Source: Pseudomonas sp. 8Z (GTDB lineage Bacteria > Pseudomonadota > Gammaproteobacteria > Pseudomonadales > Pseudomonadaceae). From it: a stretch of 64,000 nt of DNA. Below are positions 13,805 through 22,702 of this stretch, piece by piece. The translations under genes and the position numbers were made by a program. Under the pieces are notes generated by a model. The model did no database searches and was not told the origin of the DNA. It saw only the letters and a program-made list of their open reading frames with translations. The stretch's first letter is position 1. Each line of letters opens with the position of its first letter. The DNA lies in NCBI RefSeq assembly GCF_902506535.1, contig NZ_LR733827.1:1454200-1518199 (forward strand), written 5' to 3'.

Positions 13805-15120
13805 ACGCCAGGCAAGCGGCTCCGGTGCAACACTCATTGGGCCGACGCCTGGTACTGGCAACGCTGTTGTTTTGCGTGCTGTTTATCCTGATCAGTACTT
13901 CGCTACGCACTTACCTGGCCTGGAACAGCAACCTGGACAACATGCGTAGCGAGCTGCAATTGATCGATCAGGTACTGAGCGCCACGCTGTCCAAGGCGGT
14001 CTGGGAAATGGATCGCGACACGCTGCAAACCCAACTCGACAGCGTGACCCAAGCAGAAGCCGTGGGTCTGATCGAATTACGCATCCTGCGCGAGGGGCGT
14101 AAAGCTGAAATCATCCACTATCGAGCACCGGGCTATGAAGCCAACACCCATGCCCCTGAGCTGCGCCAGTTACTGACCTACGAGCCCTACCCCGGCGCCC
14201 AGGAACACATCGGCGAGCTGCGCCTGGTGGGGCGTGAGTCGCGGCTGTGGCAAGAATTGATCGACGATGTCGCGTCGATTCTGCTGGCCCAGGTGCTGCA
14301 GAGCCTGATGATCGCCGGGCTGATCATGTGGCTGTTCAATCGCTCGGTCACCGTGCATGTCCGTCATATCGCCCAACACCTGAGCCAAGTGTCGCCCACC
14401 ACGCTGACCAAGCACCTGCGGCTGCTGCGCTCACCCCGCCATGAAGATGAGTTGAACATGCTGGAGAGCGGGATCAACGCGCTGCAGGACAAGCTCGCCA
14501 CCTACCTGGAACGGCAGAATCACGCCGAACAGGCGCTGGCCGCGCACCGCGACAGCCTCGCCGAGCAGGTCGAGGAGCGCACCGCCGAGCTGCGCGCCGC
14601 CAACGAACGCCTGAACGACCTCAATCGCCGCGACCCGCTGACCGGCCTAGCCAACCGTCGTCATTTCGACGAAACCAAGGAGTTGGAGTTGCGCCGCGCC
14701 CGCCGCCAGAGCCAGCCGCTGGCGGTCATGATGTGTGACGTCGACCACTTCAAGCTCTACAACGACACCTACGGCCATGGCGCGGGGGATCGTTGCCTGT
14801 GCCAGATCGCCGATCTGCTCAGCAGCCTGTTCAATCGCAGTGGTGAGCTGGTCACCCGTCTGGGCGGTGAAGAATTTGCCATCCTGCTGCCTGGCATCAC
14901 CGCCGAACAGGCACTGGAGAGTGCTCAACGCCTACAGGAGGCGCTGCGCGCCCTGAACATCAGCCACCGCGCCTCCGAAACCGCATCTCAGGTGACCATG
15001 AGCATCGGCATCGCCCAGCTCGAAGACGAACCGGATGACTTCGAAGCGCTCATGCAGCGCGCCGATGACGCCCTCTACCGGGCCAAGCGCCTGGGCCGCA
15101 ACCGCATCATCTACTTCTGA
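13795..15120 (+). CDS. membrane diguanylate cyclase (GGDEF)
   Basis: A 441-residue two-helix membrane protein. The first transmembrane segment is near residues 18-38, followed by a periplasmic domain of about 120 residues, a second segment near 163-182 (LQSLMIAGLIMWLF), a HAMP-like linker, a coiled coil (EQVEERTAELRAANERL) and a GGDEF domain from about 280. The active loop is GGEEF near residue 357, a competent variant, with the preceding DVDHFKLYNDTYGH substrate segment intact, so c-di-GMP synthesis is expected. The usual RxxD inhibitory site five residues upstream is not present (RSGE lies nearby), so product inhibition may be weak. It overlaps one binding-protein gene and is followed 14 bases on by a second. 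Confidence 0.92.
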   Translation: MAINARQAAPVQHSLGRRLVLATLLFCVLFILISTSLRTYLAWNSNLDNMRSELQLIDQVLSATLSKAVWEMDRDTLQTQLDSVTQAEAVGLIELRILREGRKAEIIHYRAPGYEANTHAPELRQLLTYEPYPGAQEHIGELRLVGRESRLWQELIDDVASILLAQVLQSLMIAGLIMWLFNRSVTVHVRHIAQHLSQVSPTTLTKHLRLLRSPRHEDELNMLESGINALQDKLATYLERQNHAEQALAAHRDSLAEQVEERTAELRAANERLNDLNRRDPLTGLANRRHFDETKELELRRARRQSQPLAVMMCDVDHFKLYNDTYGHGAGDRCLCQIADLLSSLFNRSGELVTRLGGEEFAILLPGITAEQALESAQRLQEALRALNISHRASETASQVTMSIGIAQLEDEPDDFEALMQRADDALYRAKRLGRNRIIYF

Positions 15121-15134
15121 CCAAGGAGGCTGCC

Positions 15135-15866
15135 ATGAATCTAAATCGCGCCATCTGGCTGATGATTCTGTTATCGAGTATCGCCACTGCGCAGGCGCAG
15201 AGCATAAGAGCAGTGACCGAAGACAGCCGCTATGCCCACATCATTGATGGCAAGGTCGCAGGCCCGGCAACAGCCGTGGTGGAGGCAACGCTCAAAGAAG
15301 CCGGGCTGGAGTATCAGCTCTCCCTTTACCCCTGGGCCCGCGCCTATGACCTGGCGCAGCAGCAACCCAACGTACTGATCTACCTCATCGCCCGCACGCC
15401 GGAGCGCGAAGCGCAGTTCAAATGGGTCGGTGAGGTCATCGACTACCAGTTCAGTTTCTACAAAATGCGTAGCCGCCAGGACATTCAGGTCAACTCGATA
15501 GAAGATGCCAAGCGCTACCTAATCGGCGTGGTGCGTGACGACGTACGCCACTCCTACCTGATGTCTAAGGGCTTCACCAAGCTCGCACTGGCCTCGCAGA
15601 ATCTCGACAGCATGCGCCGCCTTGTCAACGGGCAGATCGAACTGCTGCCGTTGATCGAAGCCGACGCCCGGCGCCTGAGCGTGGAAGTCGGCAAACAGTT
15701 CAGTGATCTGGAAAGAGTCGCCACGCTGGAGGTCGGCAGCGGCGGGCTTTACCTGGCCTACAGCCTGGCGACAGACGATGCCATCGTCGAACGCACCCGC
15801 CAGGCCTTCGCGCGGATTCGTGACAGCGGCCAACTGCAACGCCTGATGAACGCCCCGGTTGAGTAA
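15135..15866 (+). CDS. periplasmic solute-binding protein (SBP_bac_3 type), downstream of diguanylate cyclase
   Basis: A 243-residue exported protein of the same type as the product at 13058. The signal peptide is IWLMILLSSIATAQA, then SIRAVTEDSRYAHI. The shared LYPWARAYDLA and LIARTPEREAQFKWVG motifs show that the two binding proteins are paralogues, though quite diverged. AAGGAGG at 15123-15129 gives a strong ribosome site before ATG 15135, 14 bases after the cyclase stop. The three genes therefore form one operon: binding protein, cyclase, binding protein. No transporter components accompany it. Ligands are unknown; the fold suggests small polar molecules such as amino acids. Confidence 0.85.
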   Translation: MNLNRAIWLMILLSSIATAQAQSIRAVTEDSRYAHIIDGKVAGPATAVVEATLKEAGLEYQLSLYPWARAYDLAQQQPNVLIYLIARTPEREAQFKWVGEVIDYQFSFYKMRSRQDIQVNSIEDAKRYLIGVVRDDVRHSYLMSKGFTKLALASQNLDSMRRLVNGQIELLPLIEADARRLSVEVGKQFSDLERVATLEVGSGGLYLAYSLATDDAIVERTRQAFARIRDSGQLQRLMNAPVE

Positions 15867-15874
15867 CCGAGGCG

Positions 15875-16408
15875 TCAGTGAGGCAGGCGCCGCCGTTTAC
15901 CGGTGATCATCGACAACGGCAGGTTCTCACGCAGCCGGTGACTCTCGTACAGGGCTGCGGCGATATGCAGGCCCACCAGCGCCATCAAGGCATTGGCGCA
16001 AAATTCGTGAATTTCCAGCGGCAGATCAGCGCCCCAGAAGTAGTCGACCTCCTCCATCAAGAAGCCGGTCAGCCCCAAGCCGAGCATCAGCGTCATCATC
16101 AGGATCATCACCAAAGCGCCCAGCGGGGAATGGCCGAGGCGATGGTGGGGCTGCCCAGCGATCAGCGCACGAATGTGCGCGCCCAGGCGCGCAGGCGTCG
16201 GCCAGAAGTCCGCCCAGCGCGCCGCAGGTGCACCGATGAAGCCCCACACCAGACGAATCGCCAGCCAGGCCACGGCGTAGTAGCCGAACCAGCGATGCCA
16301 GTTTTCTCCCTCTTCGGTGAAGAAGTAATTGGCCAGGAAAGCGCCGGCCAGGGACCAGTGAAACAAGCGCACCACGGGGTCCCACAAGCGCACGGTCGAG
16401 GCGCTCAT
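15875..16408 (-). CDS. cytochrome b561-type membrane protein
   Basis: A 177-residue integral membrane protein of the Ni-hydrogenase/cytochrome b561 family (cytochrome b/b6 domain). Four hydrophobic helices carry histidines suited to bind two b hemes: VVRLFHWSLAG, NWHRWFGYYAV, and the pair in IHEFCANALMALVGLHIAA. Such proteins pass electrons across the inner membrane. The ATG overlaps the TGA of the PepSY protein gene (ATGA), so the two are co-translated. This pairing of a small periplasmic PepSY protein with a b-type cytochrome is common in Pseudomonas; the partner reductant is not known. Confidence 0.88.
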   Translation of the reverse strand: MSASTVRLWDPVVRLFHWSLAGAFLANYFFTEEGENWHRWFGYYAVAWLAIRLVWGFIGAPAARWADFWPTPARLGAHIRALIAGQPHHRLGHSPLGALVMILMMTLMLGLGLTGFLMEEVDYFWGADLPLEIHEFCANALMALVGLHIAAALYESHRLRENLPLSMITGKRRRLPH

Positions 16409-16674
16409 CAGCTTTCCACGTTGCTTTTGACCGGCTTGCCGCTGACCGGATCGAAGTAGATCTCGACCTTCTTGCCAGCCTTATCATGGCCGTAGATTTC
16501 GTAGCAGTTGCCGCTGGTGACCTTGAACTTCTTGATTTCGTAGCCCTGGCCCTTGAGGTCAGCCTGGAACGTGTCCTGATCCTGCCACTGGGCCTTGTCG
16601 GCGGTGGTGCATTCGGTGGCAGCGAAGGTCAGTGGGCTGGCCAGAATCAGAGACAGCAAAAGCAGTTTACGCAT
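16408..16674 (-). CDS. small periplasmic PepSY domain protein
   Basis: An 88-residue exported protein. The signal peptide is RKLLLLSLILASPLTFA; the mature part is one PepSY-like domain (FQADLKGQGYEIKKFKV, CYEIYGHDKAGKKVEIYFDP) with two cysteines that could form a disulfide. The frame extends to 16800, but only ATG 16674 gives the signal sequence and it has GGACTCC upstream. It overlaps the cytochrome b561 gene by four bases and should act with it at the periplasmic face. PepSY domains often regulate proteases or accompany redox and metal proteins; the exact role is unknown. Confidence 0.85.
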   Translation of the reverse strand: MRKLLLLSLILASPLTFAATECTTADKAQWQDQDTFQADLKGQGYEIKKFKVTSGNCYEIYGHDKAGKKVEIYFDPVSGKPVKSNVES

Positions 16675-16764
16675 GGTGGAGTCCTCGTCGGTGCAGGGGA
16701 AAGTGGGTCTACGGGGACCACTTTCGCGCCACAACCTTAAGGCCGTATTAGCGCGTGAAAAATC

Positions 16765-16822
16765 GTAGCCGGATGCAATCTGGGGAGGTCGGCAGAACAC
16801 TCCCGGATTGCATCTGGGCTAC
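16765..16822. repeat. inverted repeat of the CCGGATGCAATC family
   Basis: GTAGCCGGATGCAATCTGGG at 16765-16784 and the inverse CCCGGATTGCATCTGGGCTAC at 16802-16822 form a hairpin between the PCu(A)C gene and the PepSY gene. Related half-units occur at 3212-3232 and 34138-34159, so this is a second dispersed repeat family in the window. Confidence 0.7.
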
Positions 16823-16903
16823 AAGCCCGTCGCCAACACCTGTTCTACGCAAGGCGCCAGGGCAATGAGGGTGTACCCGGCGCCAGAGTATCGCCATAGA
16901 TCA

Positions 16904-17398
16904 TCAGTGCTTGTGCGCGCCGTCGTCGTGCTCCATGCCCTGCTCATGCCCGGCTGGCGCCTCTTTCTGCACGGCCACCTGCACCTCGACGCTGCCGGCT
17001 TTCTCGAAGTTCAGGGTCATCGGGAAGCGCTCACCGTCCTTGGCCTGCTGCTTCAGGTTGAACAGCATGACGTGATAGCCCATGGGCTCGAACTTGACCT
17101 CGCCACCGGCGGGGATCGCCACGTCCTGCACCTGCTGCATCTTCATCACGCCACTTTCATGCAGGTGCTGGTGCAACTCGGCCTTGCCGGCCACCGGGGT
17201 GCTGACACTGAGCAGACGATCCGCCTCGCTGCCCTTGTTGTGCACCACGAAGTACGCGGCAGCGGTCGGCGCCACCGGAGGCATCTCGCGCGACCAGGGG
17301 TGGTCGATATGCAGTTGGCCAACTTCGTATTCATGCGCCTGGGCCAGCAGTGTCGGCAGCAGTATGGTCAGGCCTAGCAGGGTTTTCTTCAGGGTCAT
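16904..17398 (-). CDS. PCu(A)C-type periplasmic copper chaperone
   Basis: A 164-residue exported protein with signal peptide KKTLLGLTILLPTLLAQA. It has the PCu(A)C copper site of the H(M)X10MX21HXM form: the His/Met set in ELHQHLHESGVMKMQ and the later YHVMLF segment. It ends in a His- and Asp-rich tail (HEQGMEHDDGAHKH) that may bind extra metal. Family members carry Cu(I) to cytochrome oxidase assembly or into a copper uptake route. It is the last gene of a minus-strand operon that also encodes a TonB receptor, a PepSY membrane protein and a DUF2946 protein, 30 bases after the receptor gene. Confidence 0.9.
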   Translation of the reverse strand: MTLKKTLLGLTILLPTLLAQAHEYEVGQLHIDHPWSREMPPVAPTAAAYFVVHNKGSEADRLLSVSTPVAGKAELHQHLHESGVMKMQQVQDVAIPAGGEVKFEPMGYHVMLFNLKQQAKDGERFPMTLNFEKAGSVEVQVAVQKEAPAGHEQGMEHDDGAHKH

Positions 17399-17428
17399 GG
17401 GGGTTACCTCCTTTGGGGAAACGAAAAT

Positions 17429-19459
17429 TCAGAAATCCAGGGTCAAACCGGCATATAACGCACGACCATCGCCGGGTGCATGCAGCGAATCCTGGGCGCC
17501 GTCCGGGTCGTACCACACATATTCGTAGTAGCGGTTGGTGACGTTCTTCATCTGCACGTCGACGCTGACCGTCTCGCTGATGCGGTATTCGGCGCCGAGG
17601 TTGAGCAGGGTGTAACCACCATACTTGCCTTGAGTATTTTCTCGCTCCAGGTAGTAATCGCTCTGACCGTTGACCCAGGCGCTCAGTTTGAGCTTGTCGC
17701 TGGCCTGGTAATCGGCGCCCAGAGCATAGAGATGGTGCGGTACGTGATCCATCTCCTTGCCCTTGCTGGTGGGTAAGCGTGGCCCTGGCGTGAGGATTTC
17801 CGAGAACTGCCGCGAGTATGACAACCAGATGCGCGCTGGATCGCTCGGATACAGGTTGAGCTGCACGTCATACCCACGGCGCAGGGTTTCGCCGACGTTC
17901 TCGGTATCCCCGGACGGCGCATTGAGTCGGCGCTGCACTTCATCGGTCGCATGCTGCTCCCAGTACGCCACACGACCGTCGAGCCAGGTTACCGGGTTGA
18001 ACTTGATACCGGTTTCCCAGCCTTCGTTGATCGAGGGCTTGAGGTCATCCTGCAGGCTGGCCAGTCGATAAGCCCCCGAGCCGACGCCAATCTGGAAGGT
18101 ACGCCCCCAGTTGGCGTAGAAGCTGGCTTCTTTCCAAGGTGAGTAGACCAGGCTGAATTTCGGCTGCTTGATGGTGCCGAAATCGTTCACGGTGGCGCGC
18201 TCACCGGAAAGCTGATCGTGGTAGTCGCCCTCGATACGGTCGACGCGATAGGCCGGGATCAACTTGAGGCTTTCCCAGGGCTGAATCACGGTCTGCACAT
18301 AAACACCGGTGGTGGTCAGGTCGAACACCTGATCGCGGGTCTGCGCAGCACGTACGCGATTGACGGTGCGATAACGCTCGCTGACCACTTCCTGACGCTG
18401 GATATCGGCGCCGCCTTCCAGGGCGAAGTCATACAGGCCCTGCACTTCGGGGCGCCAGGTCAGGCTGCTGATGGCGCCGTACTGGTCTTCATCGTTGAAG
18501 CGCTCCTGCTGCGACGAGGTAATCCAGTATTGAGTCCAGCGGCGATCATTGAAGCGGTTGTAGTAGGCCTTGCTCGACCAGGCCAGATCCTCGGCCACGT
18601 CCGTATCCAGGTGCAGACTGAGCTGATCCATGCTGCGCTCGCCCTTGTCGGTGGCGTTGTTGGCGTAGGACTGACGTGGATCGTCATGGGCATCGTCGCG
18701 AGTCAGATAACCGGCCTCATCGGCATCGCTCTCGTAGTGACGGGCGATCAGCCCGGCGCGCCAGCCGGCATCGGAGGTGTAGAACCATTTGCCAGCGAAG
18801 CTTTGGCGCTCAGCATCGGCGTGATCGCGATAGCCGCCGCTCTTCTGATAGGCGACGAAGTAGTTCTGCGACCAGTTGCCTGACTCGATGCCCTTGACCG
18901 CCTGCAGCTCCTGGGTGTCGAAGCTGCCGCTGCGCAGGCGCAGCTTGCCCTCGTTGCCGCCGATGCGGGTGTTGATGCTGGCGTTACCGGCAATGTTGTG
19001 CAGGCCGTAGCGCGGATCGTTGGTGCCGCGCACCACTTCGATGTCCTCGATATCCAGCGGGAACATCATGTCGATAAACGGCATGTTGCCGTCGTTGGTG
19101 TTGCTCGGGATGCCGTCGATCAACAGTTTCACCGCGTTGACCTCGCCCTCGCCGTTGAAGCCGCGAAACGACAACTTGCCGGAGGTGGTGCCCTGGTTGA
19201 ACTGGGTCAGCATCACCCCTGGAACACGGTTGAACAGCTCCCAACTGTACTGCACGGGTTGTTTTTCCAGCACGTCGCTGCCGACGTAATCCACCGAACT
19301 GAGGATGCTCTGGCTGGACAGCGGGCCTGTTTCCTCACCGGAGATGGTGACGGTGCCCAGGGCCAGAGAGCTGTCGGCCAGGGCAGGAATGGCCTGCAGG
19401 CCGAGGGCCAGTGCGGCCAGGTGAATCGAGTGTTGCAGCGTTTTTTTCGTCACTTGCAT
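17429..19459 (-). CDS. TonB-dependent outer-membrane receptor, probably metal-related
   Basis: A 676-residue outer-membrane receptor. It has a signal peptide (about residues 1-28, ending IPALA-DS), a plug domain with the RVPGVMLTQFNQG and LSFRGFNGEGEVNAVKLLIDGIPS segments, a PRYGLHNIAGNASINTR region, and a 22-stranded barrel ending in LYAGLTLDF with the terminal Phe needed for assembly. It couples to TonB for active uptake across the outer membrane. The flanking PCu(A)C chaperone and PepSY-TM gene indicate a metal or metal-chelate ligand. Copper is the most likely because of the chaperone, though iron-siderophore uptake is equally common beside PepSY-TM reductases. Confidence 0.9.
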   Translation of the reverse strand: MQVTKKTLQHSIHLAALALGLQAIPALADSSLALGTVTISGEETGPLSSQSILSSVDYVGSDVLEKQPVQYSWELFNRVPGVMLTQFNQGTTSGKLSFRGFNGEGEVNAVKLLIDGIPSNTNDGNMPFIDMMFPLDIEDIEVVRGTNDPRYGLHNIAGNASINTRIGGNEGKLRLRSGSFDTQELQAVKGIESGNWSQNYFVAYQKSGGYRDHADAERQSFAGKWFYTSDAGWRAGLIARHYESDADEAGYLTRDDAHDDPRQSYANNATDKGERSMDQLSLHLDTDVAEDLAWSSKAYYNRFNDRRWTQYWITSSQQERFNDEDQYGAISSLTWRPEVQGLYDFALEGGADIQRQEVVSERYRTVNRVRAAQTRDQVFDLTTTGVYVQTVIQPWESLKLIPAYRVDRIEGDYHDQLSGERATVNDFGTIKQPKFSLVYSPWKEASFYANWGRTFQIGVGSGAYRLASLQDDLKPSINEGWETGIKFNPVTWLDGRVAYWEQHATDEVQRRLNAPSGDTENVGETLRRGYDVQLNLYPSDPARIWLSYSRQFSEILTPGPRLPTSKGKEMDHVPHHLYALGADYQASDKLKLSAWVNGQSDYYLERENTQGKYGGYTLLNLGAEYRISETVSVDVQMKNVTNRYYEYVWYDPDGAQDSLHAPGDGRALYAGLTLDF

Positions 19460-19553
19460 ATGTTGAATTCCAGTTGCGGCCGCCCGCCTCGGCAGGCGCC
19501 GCTAAAATCGGTCACGGCCAGGTATCCGAGTCGCACCCGGCCATATAAGGAGG

Positions 19554-20966
19554 TCAGGCCGACGGTGCGCTGGCTGTCGACTGCCGACGCCACAGGCCAA
19601 GCAGCCCATCCAACGCCCAGACCAGCAGCAGCGAGGCGCCGACCAGGGGGAAGATCACGCCGAGCACGACCATCAGGCTGATGGCGGTCTTCCAGCGCAG
19701 CTGGTCGTGGCGCAGCGGCGGCACGCCTAAGCGGCCAGCCGGGCGGCGTTTCCACCACAGCACCAGGCCACTGATCGAGCTGAACAGGATCAACAAACAG
19801 ATCGCCGCCATCAGCAACTGGTTGGGCAGGCCGAACATGCGCCCTTCATGGATCATCACGCCGGTCTCCACGGTTCTGGCGACTGGGCCGTAGTGCCGCC
19901 AGCGCACGTCGGCGAGCACTTCGCCGCTGTACTGGTCGACATGCAGGGTGGCGTCGTTGCGTGGGTCGCTGGCGAACAGAGCGACGGTGTACACGCCCTG
20001 CTCACCCTTGGGCAGGGTGATGCTGTAACCGGGCTGCACGCCACGTGCCTCGGCGGTATCGACCACGTGCTGCAGCAAGTGCCCGGTGCTGTTCATCGGC
20101 ATGCCATGGTCGCCATGACCAAGATGCGCAGCATGCGCGTCGGAGGTCGGTAGCGGCGCCGTTTCCACCGCCCAGGCCACGGTCTGCCGCGCGCTGTTGT
20201 TGAGGCTGCCGGTCAGTTGCCCTGACTTGGGCACGTCGTTCCACATGGCATCGGGAAACTTGTTCCAGACAGCAGCGAACTGCGCGCCCCAGAAGCCGGT
20301 CCAGGTCATGCCGGTCATCAGCATCACCAGCAGAATCGCACTGCCCCAGAAGCCGGTCACCGCGTGCATATCGCGCCACCACAGGCGCCCCCGCGCACTC
20401 AGGCGCGGCCAGAGAATGCCCGCGCCGCTGCTGACGCGCGGCCACCACAGGTACAGGCCGGAAATCACCAGGACGATGCCCCAGCCCGCCGCCAGCTCGA
20501 TCAGACGGTCGCCGACAGTGCCGATCAGCAGGTCGCCGTGCAGCTTGCGCGTCGCCGCCTGCAGGTTCCACAGGGCATCCTGGGTGCCGAGCACGCTGCC
20601 GCTGTAGGGGTCGAGGAACAGGTTGAGGTCGCGGCCTGCCTCGGTGAGAACGAACTGCGCACTGCGATCAGCTCCCTCCGGCGGCAGGTACTGCTTGATC
20701 GCTGCCTGCGGGTAAAGCTCGCGCACCCGCGCCAGTTGCTGGTCGGCGCTCAGGCGCTGCTCGGCCACTGGCACCTGCAACAAATCGGCGTACAAGAGCT
20801 GATCGAGCTGCGGCTTGAACAGGTAGATCAGCCCGGTGATCGACAACAGGATCAGGAACGGGATGACGAACAGCCCGGCATAGAAATGCCAGCGCCAGGC
20901 CAGGTTGTAGAACGAAGGTTGCGGGCGCACGGCTGCACCTGCGGGGGTGTCGAAACGCGACGACAT
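19554..20966 (-). CDS. PepSY-associated TM (PepSY_TM) membrane protein, possible siderophore/metal reductase
   Basis: A 470-residue inner-membrane protein of the PepSY-TM family. Four main helices are visible: FYAGLFVIPFLILLSITGLIY near residue 29, a pair in the middle (IELAAGWGIVLVISGLYLWW; FWGSAILLVMLMTGM), and LLMAAICLLILFSSISGLVLWW near the end. Periplasmic PepSY segments lie between them. A His-rich loop (HAAHLGHGDHGM) may bind metal. Related proteins reduce ferric siderophores in the periplasm. ATG 20966 follows GGGAG; the upstream frame to 21014 lacks a ribosome site. It lies between DUF2946 and the TonB receptor in the same operon. Confidence 0.88.
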   Translation of the reverse strand: MSSRFDTPAGAAVRPQPSFYNLAWRWHFYAGLFVIPFLILLSITGLIYLFKPQLDQLLYADLLQVPVAEQRLSADQQLARVRELYPQAAIKQYLPPEGADRSAQFVLTEAGRDLNLFLDPYSGSVLGTQDALWNLQAATRKLHGDLLIGTVGDRLIELAAGWGIVLVISGLYLWWPRVSSGAGILWPRLSARGRLWWRDMHAVTGFWGSAILLVMLMTGMTWTGFWGAQFAAVWNKFPDAMWNDVPKSGQLTGSLNNSARQTVAWAVETAPLPTSDAHAAHLGHGDHGMPMNSTGHLLQHVVDTAEARGVQPGYSITLPKGEQGVYTVALFASDPRNDATLHVDQYSGEVLADVRWRHYGPVARTVETGVMIHEGRMFGLPNQLLMAAICLLILFSSISGLVLWWKRRPAGRLGVPPLRHDQLRWKTAISLMVVLGVIFPLVGASLLLVWALDGLLGLWRRQSTASAPSA

Positions 20967-21044
20967 GAAGCATCTCCCAAGTCGGCTGCGAATATGCAGA
21001 CGACGACTGCGCATGATGGAAACGCCCAGTTGCGGGCGAACGGA

Positions 21045-21431
21045 TCAGGCAGTCAGCGGGGAGGCGCGAGGGTTGGCCGGCGGCCAGCGATAGCGGGTAA
21101 GGCGGGGAATGTGCAGCGTCGGCAGGGGCCGTACGCTGTCGCTGCTGAGCAGCCCCAGCAGGCCGAAGAAGGCGGCGAAGATGATGGCGCTGAACAGGCT
21201 GCCCAAGGCGCAGCCGGTGCCGGTGGCCGGGTTCGGCGGGACAATGCCGGAGCCATCGAGATCAGCGCCAGCACCGAAGTTGCCATCGAAGGAGCAGTAT
21301 TGGCTATCCAGCCCACTGAGCTGCATGCCGGCCATCTGGCCGTGGCTGATCGCACAGACGAGCGCACTGAACAGGATGCTGAAGTACAGCAACCAGGCAG
21401 TCAGCGAGCGATGTGTGCGAGCCAGTTTCAT
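21045..21431 (-). CDS. DUF2946 family protein
   Basis: A 128-residue protein with a hydrophobic N-terminal segment (TAWLLYFSILFSALVCAIS) and a second one (LGSLFSAIIFAAFFGLLGLL). Two cysteines lie between (QYCSFDG, GTGCALG). This is the DUF2946 pattern, a family found beside copper and siderophore genes in proteobacteria. Its function is not known. It is the first gene of the operon that continues with the PepSY-TM protein, TonB receptor and copper chaperone, 78 bases upstream of the next start. Confidence 0.8.
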   Translation of the reverse strand: MKLARTHRSLTAWLLYFSILFSALVCAISHGQMAGMQLSGLDSQYCSFDGNFGAGADLDGSGIVPPNPATGTGCALGSLFSAIIFAAFFGLLGLLSSDSVRPLPTLHIPRLTRYRWPPANPRASPLTA

Positions 21432-21692
21432 GGGGCGCGACTCTAAACAGACGGTGGCGGCGCGACACTGCGGTCAATTGCCGCAGCCGGTCGAAAGCCA
21501 GTCAGGCAGAACCCAGGCGAACTATCCGACCAACGGCAATGACCTTATCGAACAACCTTTTACAAGCCGTGCACGCTTCACGGTGACAGCTAAAGCACCA
21601 TGCGCTTGATACAAGTCAGGAAAGAGTCATCAACCCGTTCTACCATGGCGTCTCTTCCAGCAAGCGTCAGTTCGCCTAGGGGGGTTGCCCAC

Positions 21693-21875
21693 ATGAAGAT
21701 TGTCATTGAGCAAGGTAACAAAGGCGGCGAATGCCGTTGGCAGGTCAAGCTTGATCAGCACTGCGTGAGTTTCCGCAGCGAGACTGACGCGCAAGCGTTC
21801 GTCGCCACCCTGCAGACTCGCTTACAGGCGCCGCACTCCCTGCCCTGGCACACGTCACAACGTCAGGCTGGCTGA
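21693..21875 (+). CDS. small conserved-looking protein, unknown function
   Basis: A 60-residue protein that I do not assign to a family: KIVIEQGNKGGECRWQVKLD, then SFRSETDAQAFVATLQTRLQA. It has the beta-beta-helix look of small Pseudomonas proteins that sit next to efflux regulators. The longer frame from 21600 is unlikely because ATG 21693 has AGGGGGG at 21678-21684 and the upstream segment lacks codon bias. Its 3' end overlaps the 3' end of ttgR by 21 bases on the opposite strand. Confidence 0.6.
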   Translation: MKIVIEQGNKGGECRWQVKLDQHCVSFRSETDAQAFVATLQTRLQAPHSLPWHTSQRQAG

Positions 21876-22508
21876 TCGCCCAAGGCGCAGCGCCGGACTG
21901 TTGCGCAGCATGTCCAGCATGGCATCGACCAATGCCGGAGCCTGAGCGGCCAAGTCGTAGTTCGGCACCAGCAGCCAGTTGGCCTCAAGGCCCTCAAGGT
22001 AGGCATGCAGGCCTATGGCGGCCCGCGAGCAATCCAGGTCGATAGGTAGCTGCCCCTTGTTCACCGCGTTGCCAAGCGCCTTGGCGATGCGCTGATCGCA
22101 CTCGATGCTCAGCGCCTGCATGCGCTCACGCAGCCCCAGCAGTTCGCCAGTGTGTTCGCACTTGTAGCGCAGAATGTCGTGCATGCGCCGGGTCTGCGGA
22201 TCATCAGCCAGTCGAGTGAGTGCAATGATCAGCAACTCGCGCATACAACCGAGCGGATCCGGCTCATCCTCGTGCTCGCTGGCACGCGCCAGCTCTTCAA
22301 GCGGTAGGCGCAGGCGTTCGAGCATCGCCTGAAACAGATCGATCTTGTTCTCGAAGTGCCAATAAATGGCGCCACGGCTAACACCGGCGGCCTTGGCCAC
22401 CTCTGCCAGCGAGGCACGAGACACGCCATGAGTCTGGAACACGTGCTCAGCTGCATCGAGAATCTGCAACCGCGTCGTTTCCGCGTCCTCTTTGGTTCGT
22501 CTGGCCAT
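21855..22508 (-). CDS. ttgR: TetR family efflux repressor, TtgR/AcrR-like
   Basis: A 217-residue TetR-family regulator. The helix-turn-helix lies at about residues 10-55 (RLQILDAAEHVFQTHGVSRASLAEVAKAAGVSRGAIYWHF), followed by the AcrR-type ligand domain (LLIIALTRLADD, HDILRYKCEHTGE). TtgR in P. putida represses ttgABC and is released by antibiotics and plant aromatics. Here the gene is divergent from an RND operon and a close match to the TtgR operator sits between them, so the same circuit is expected. The start at 22508 follows GGAG at 22515-22518; the frame back to 22544 has no ribosome site. Confidence 0.88.
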   Translation of the reverse strand: MARRTKEDAETTRLQILDAAEHVFQTHGVSRASLAEVAKAAGVSRGAIYWHFENKIDLFQAMLERLRLPLEELARASEHEDEPDPLGCMRELLIIALTRLADDPQTRRMHDILRYKCEHTGELLGLRERMQALSIECDQRIAKALGNAVNKGQLPIDLDCSRAAIGLHAYLEGLEANWLLVPNYDLAAQAPALVDAMLDMLRNSPALRLGRSASLTL

Positions 22509-22702
22509 CTCGTAACTCCGTGTTGCATGAAACCCAATGGTCAAGCGGCCATCTAAAGCGGATCATGCCGCCTAGATGCCCCCGCACCCTCGCTGAAGCG
22601 GCTGGATACGCCGCTATCGTCCAACTACGCCCGGTCATGCATTGATACCTGCGCATGCCCAAAACTGTGGAACGGGCGAGAGTATGAGGGCAGCTTTAGG
22701 CA

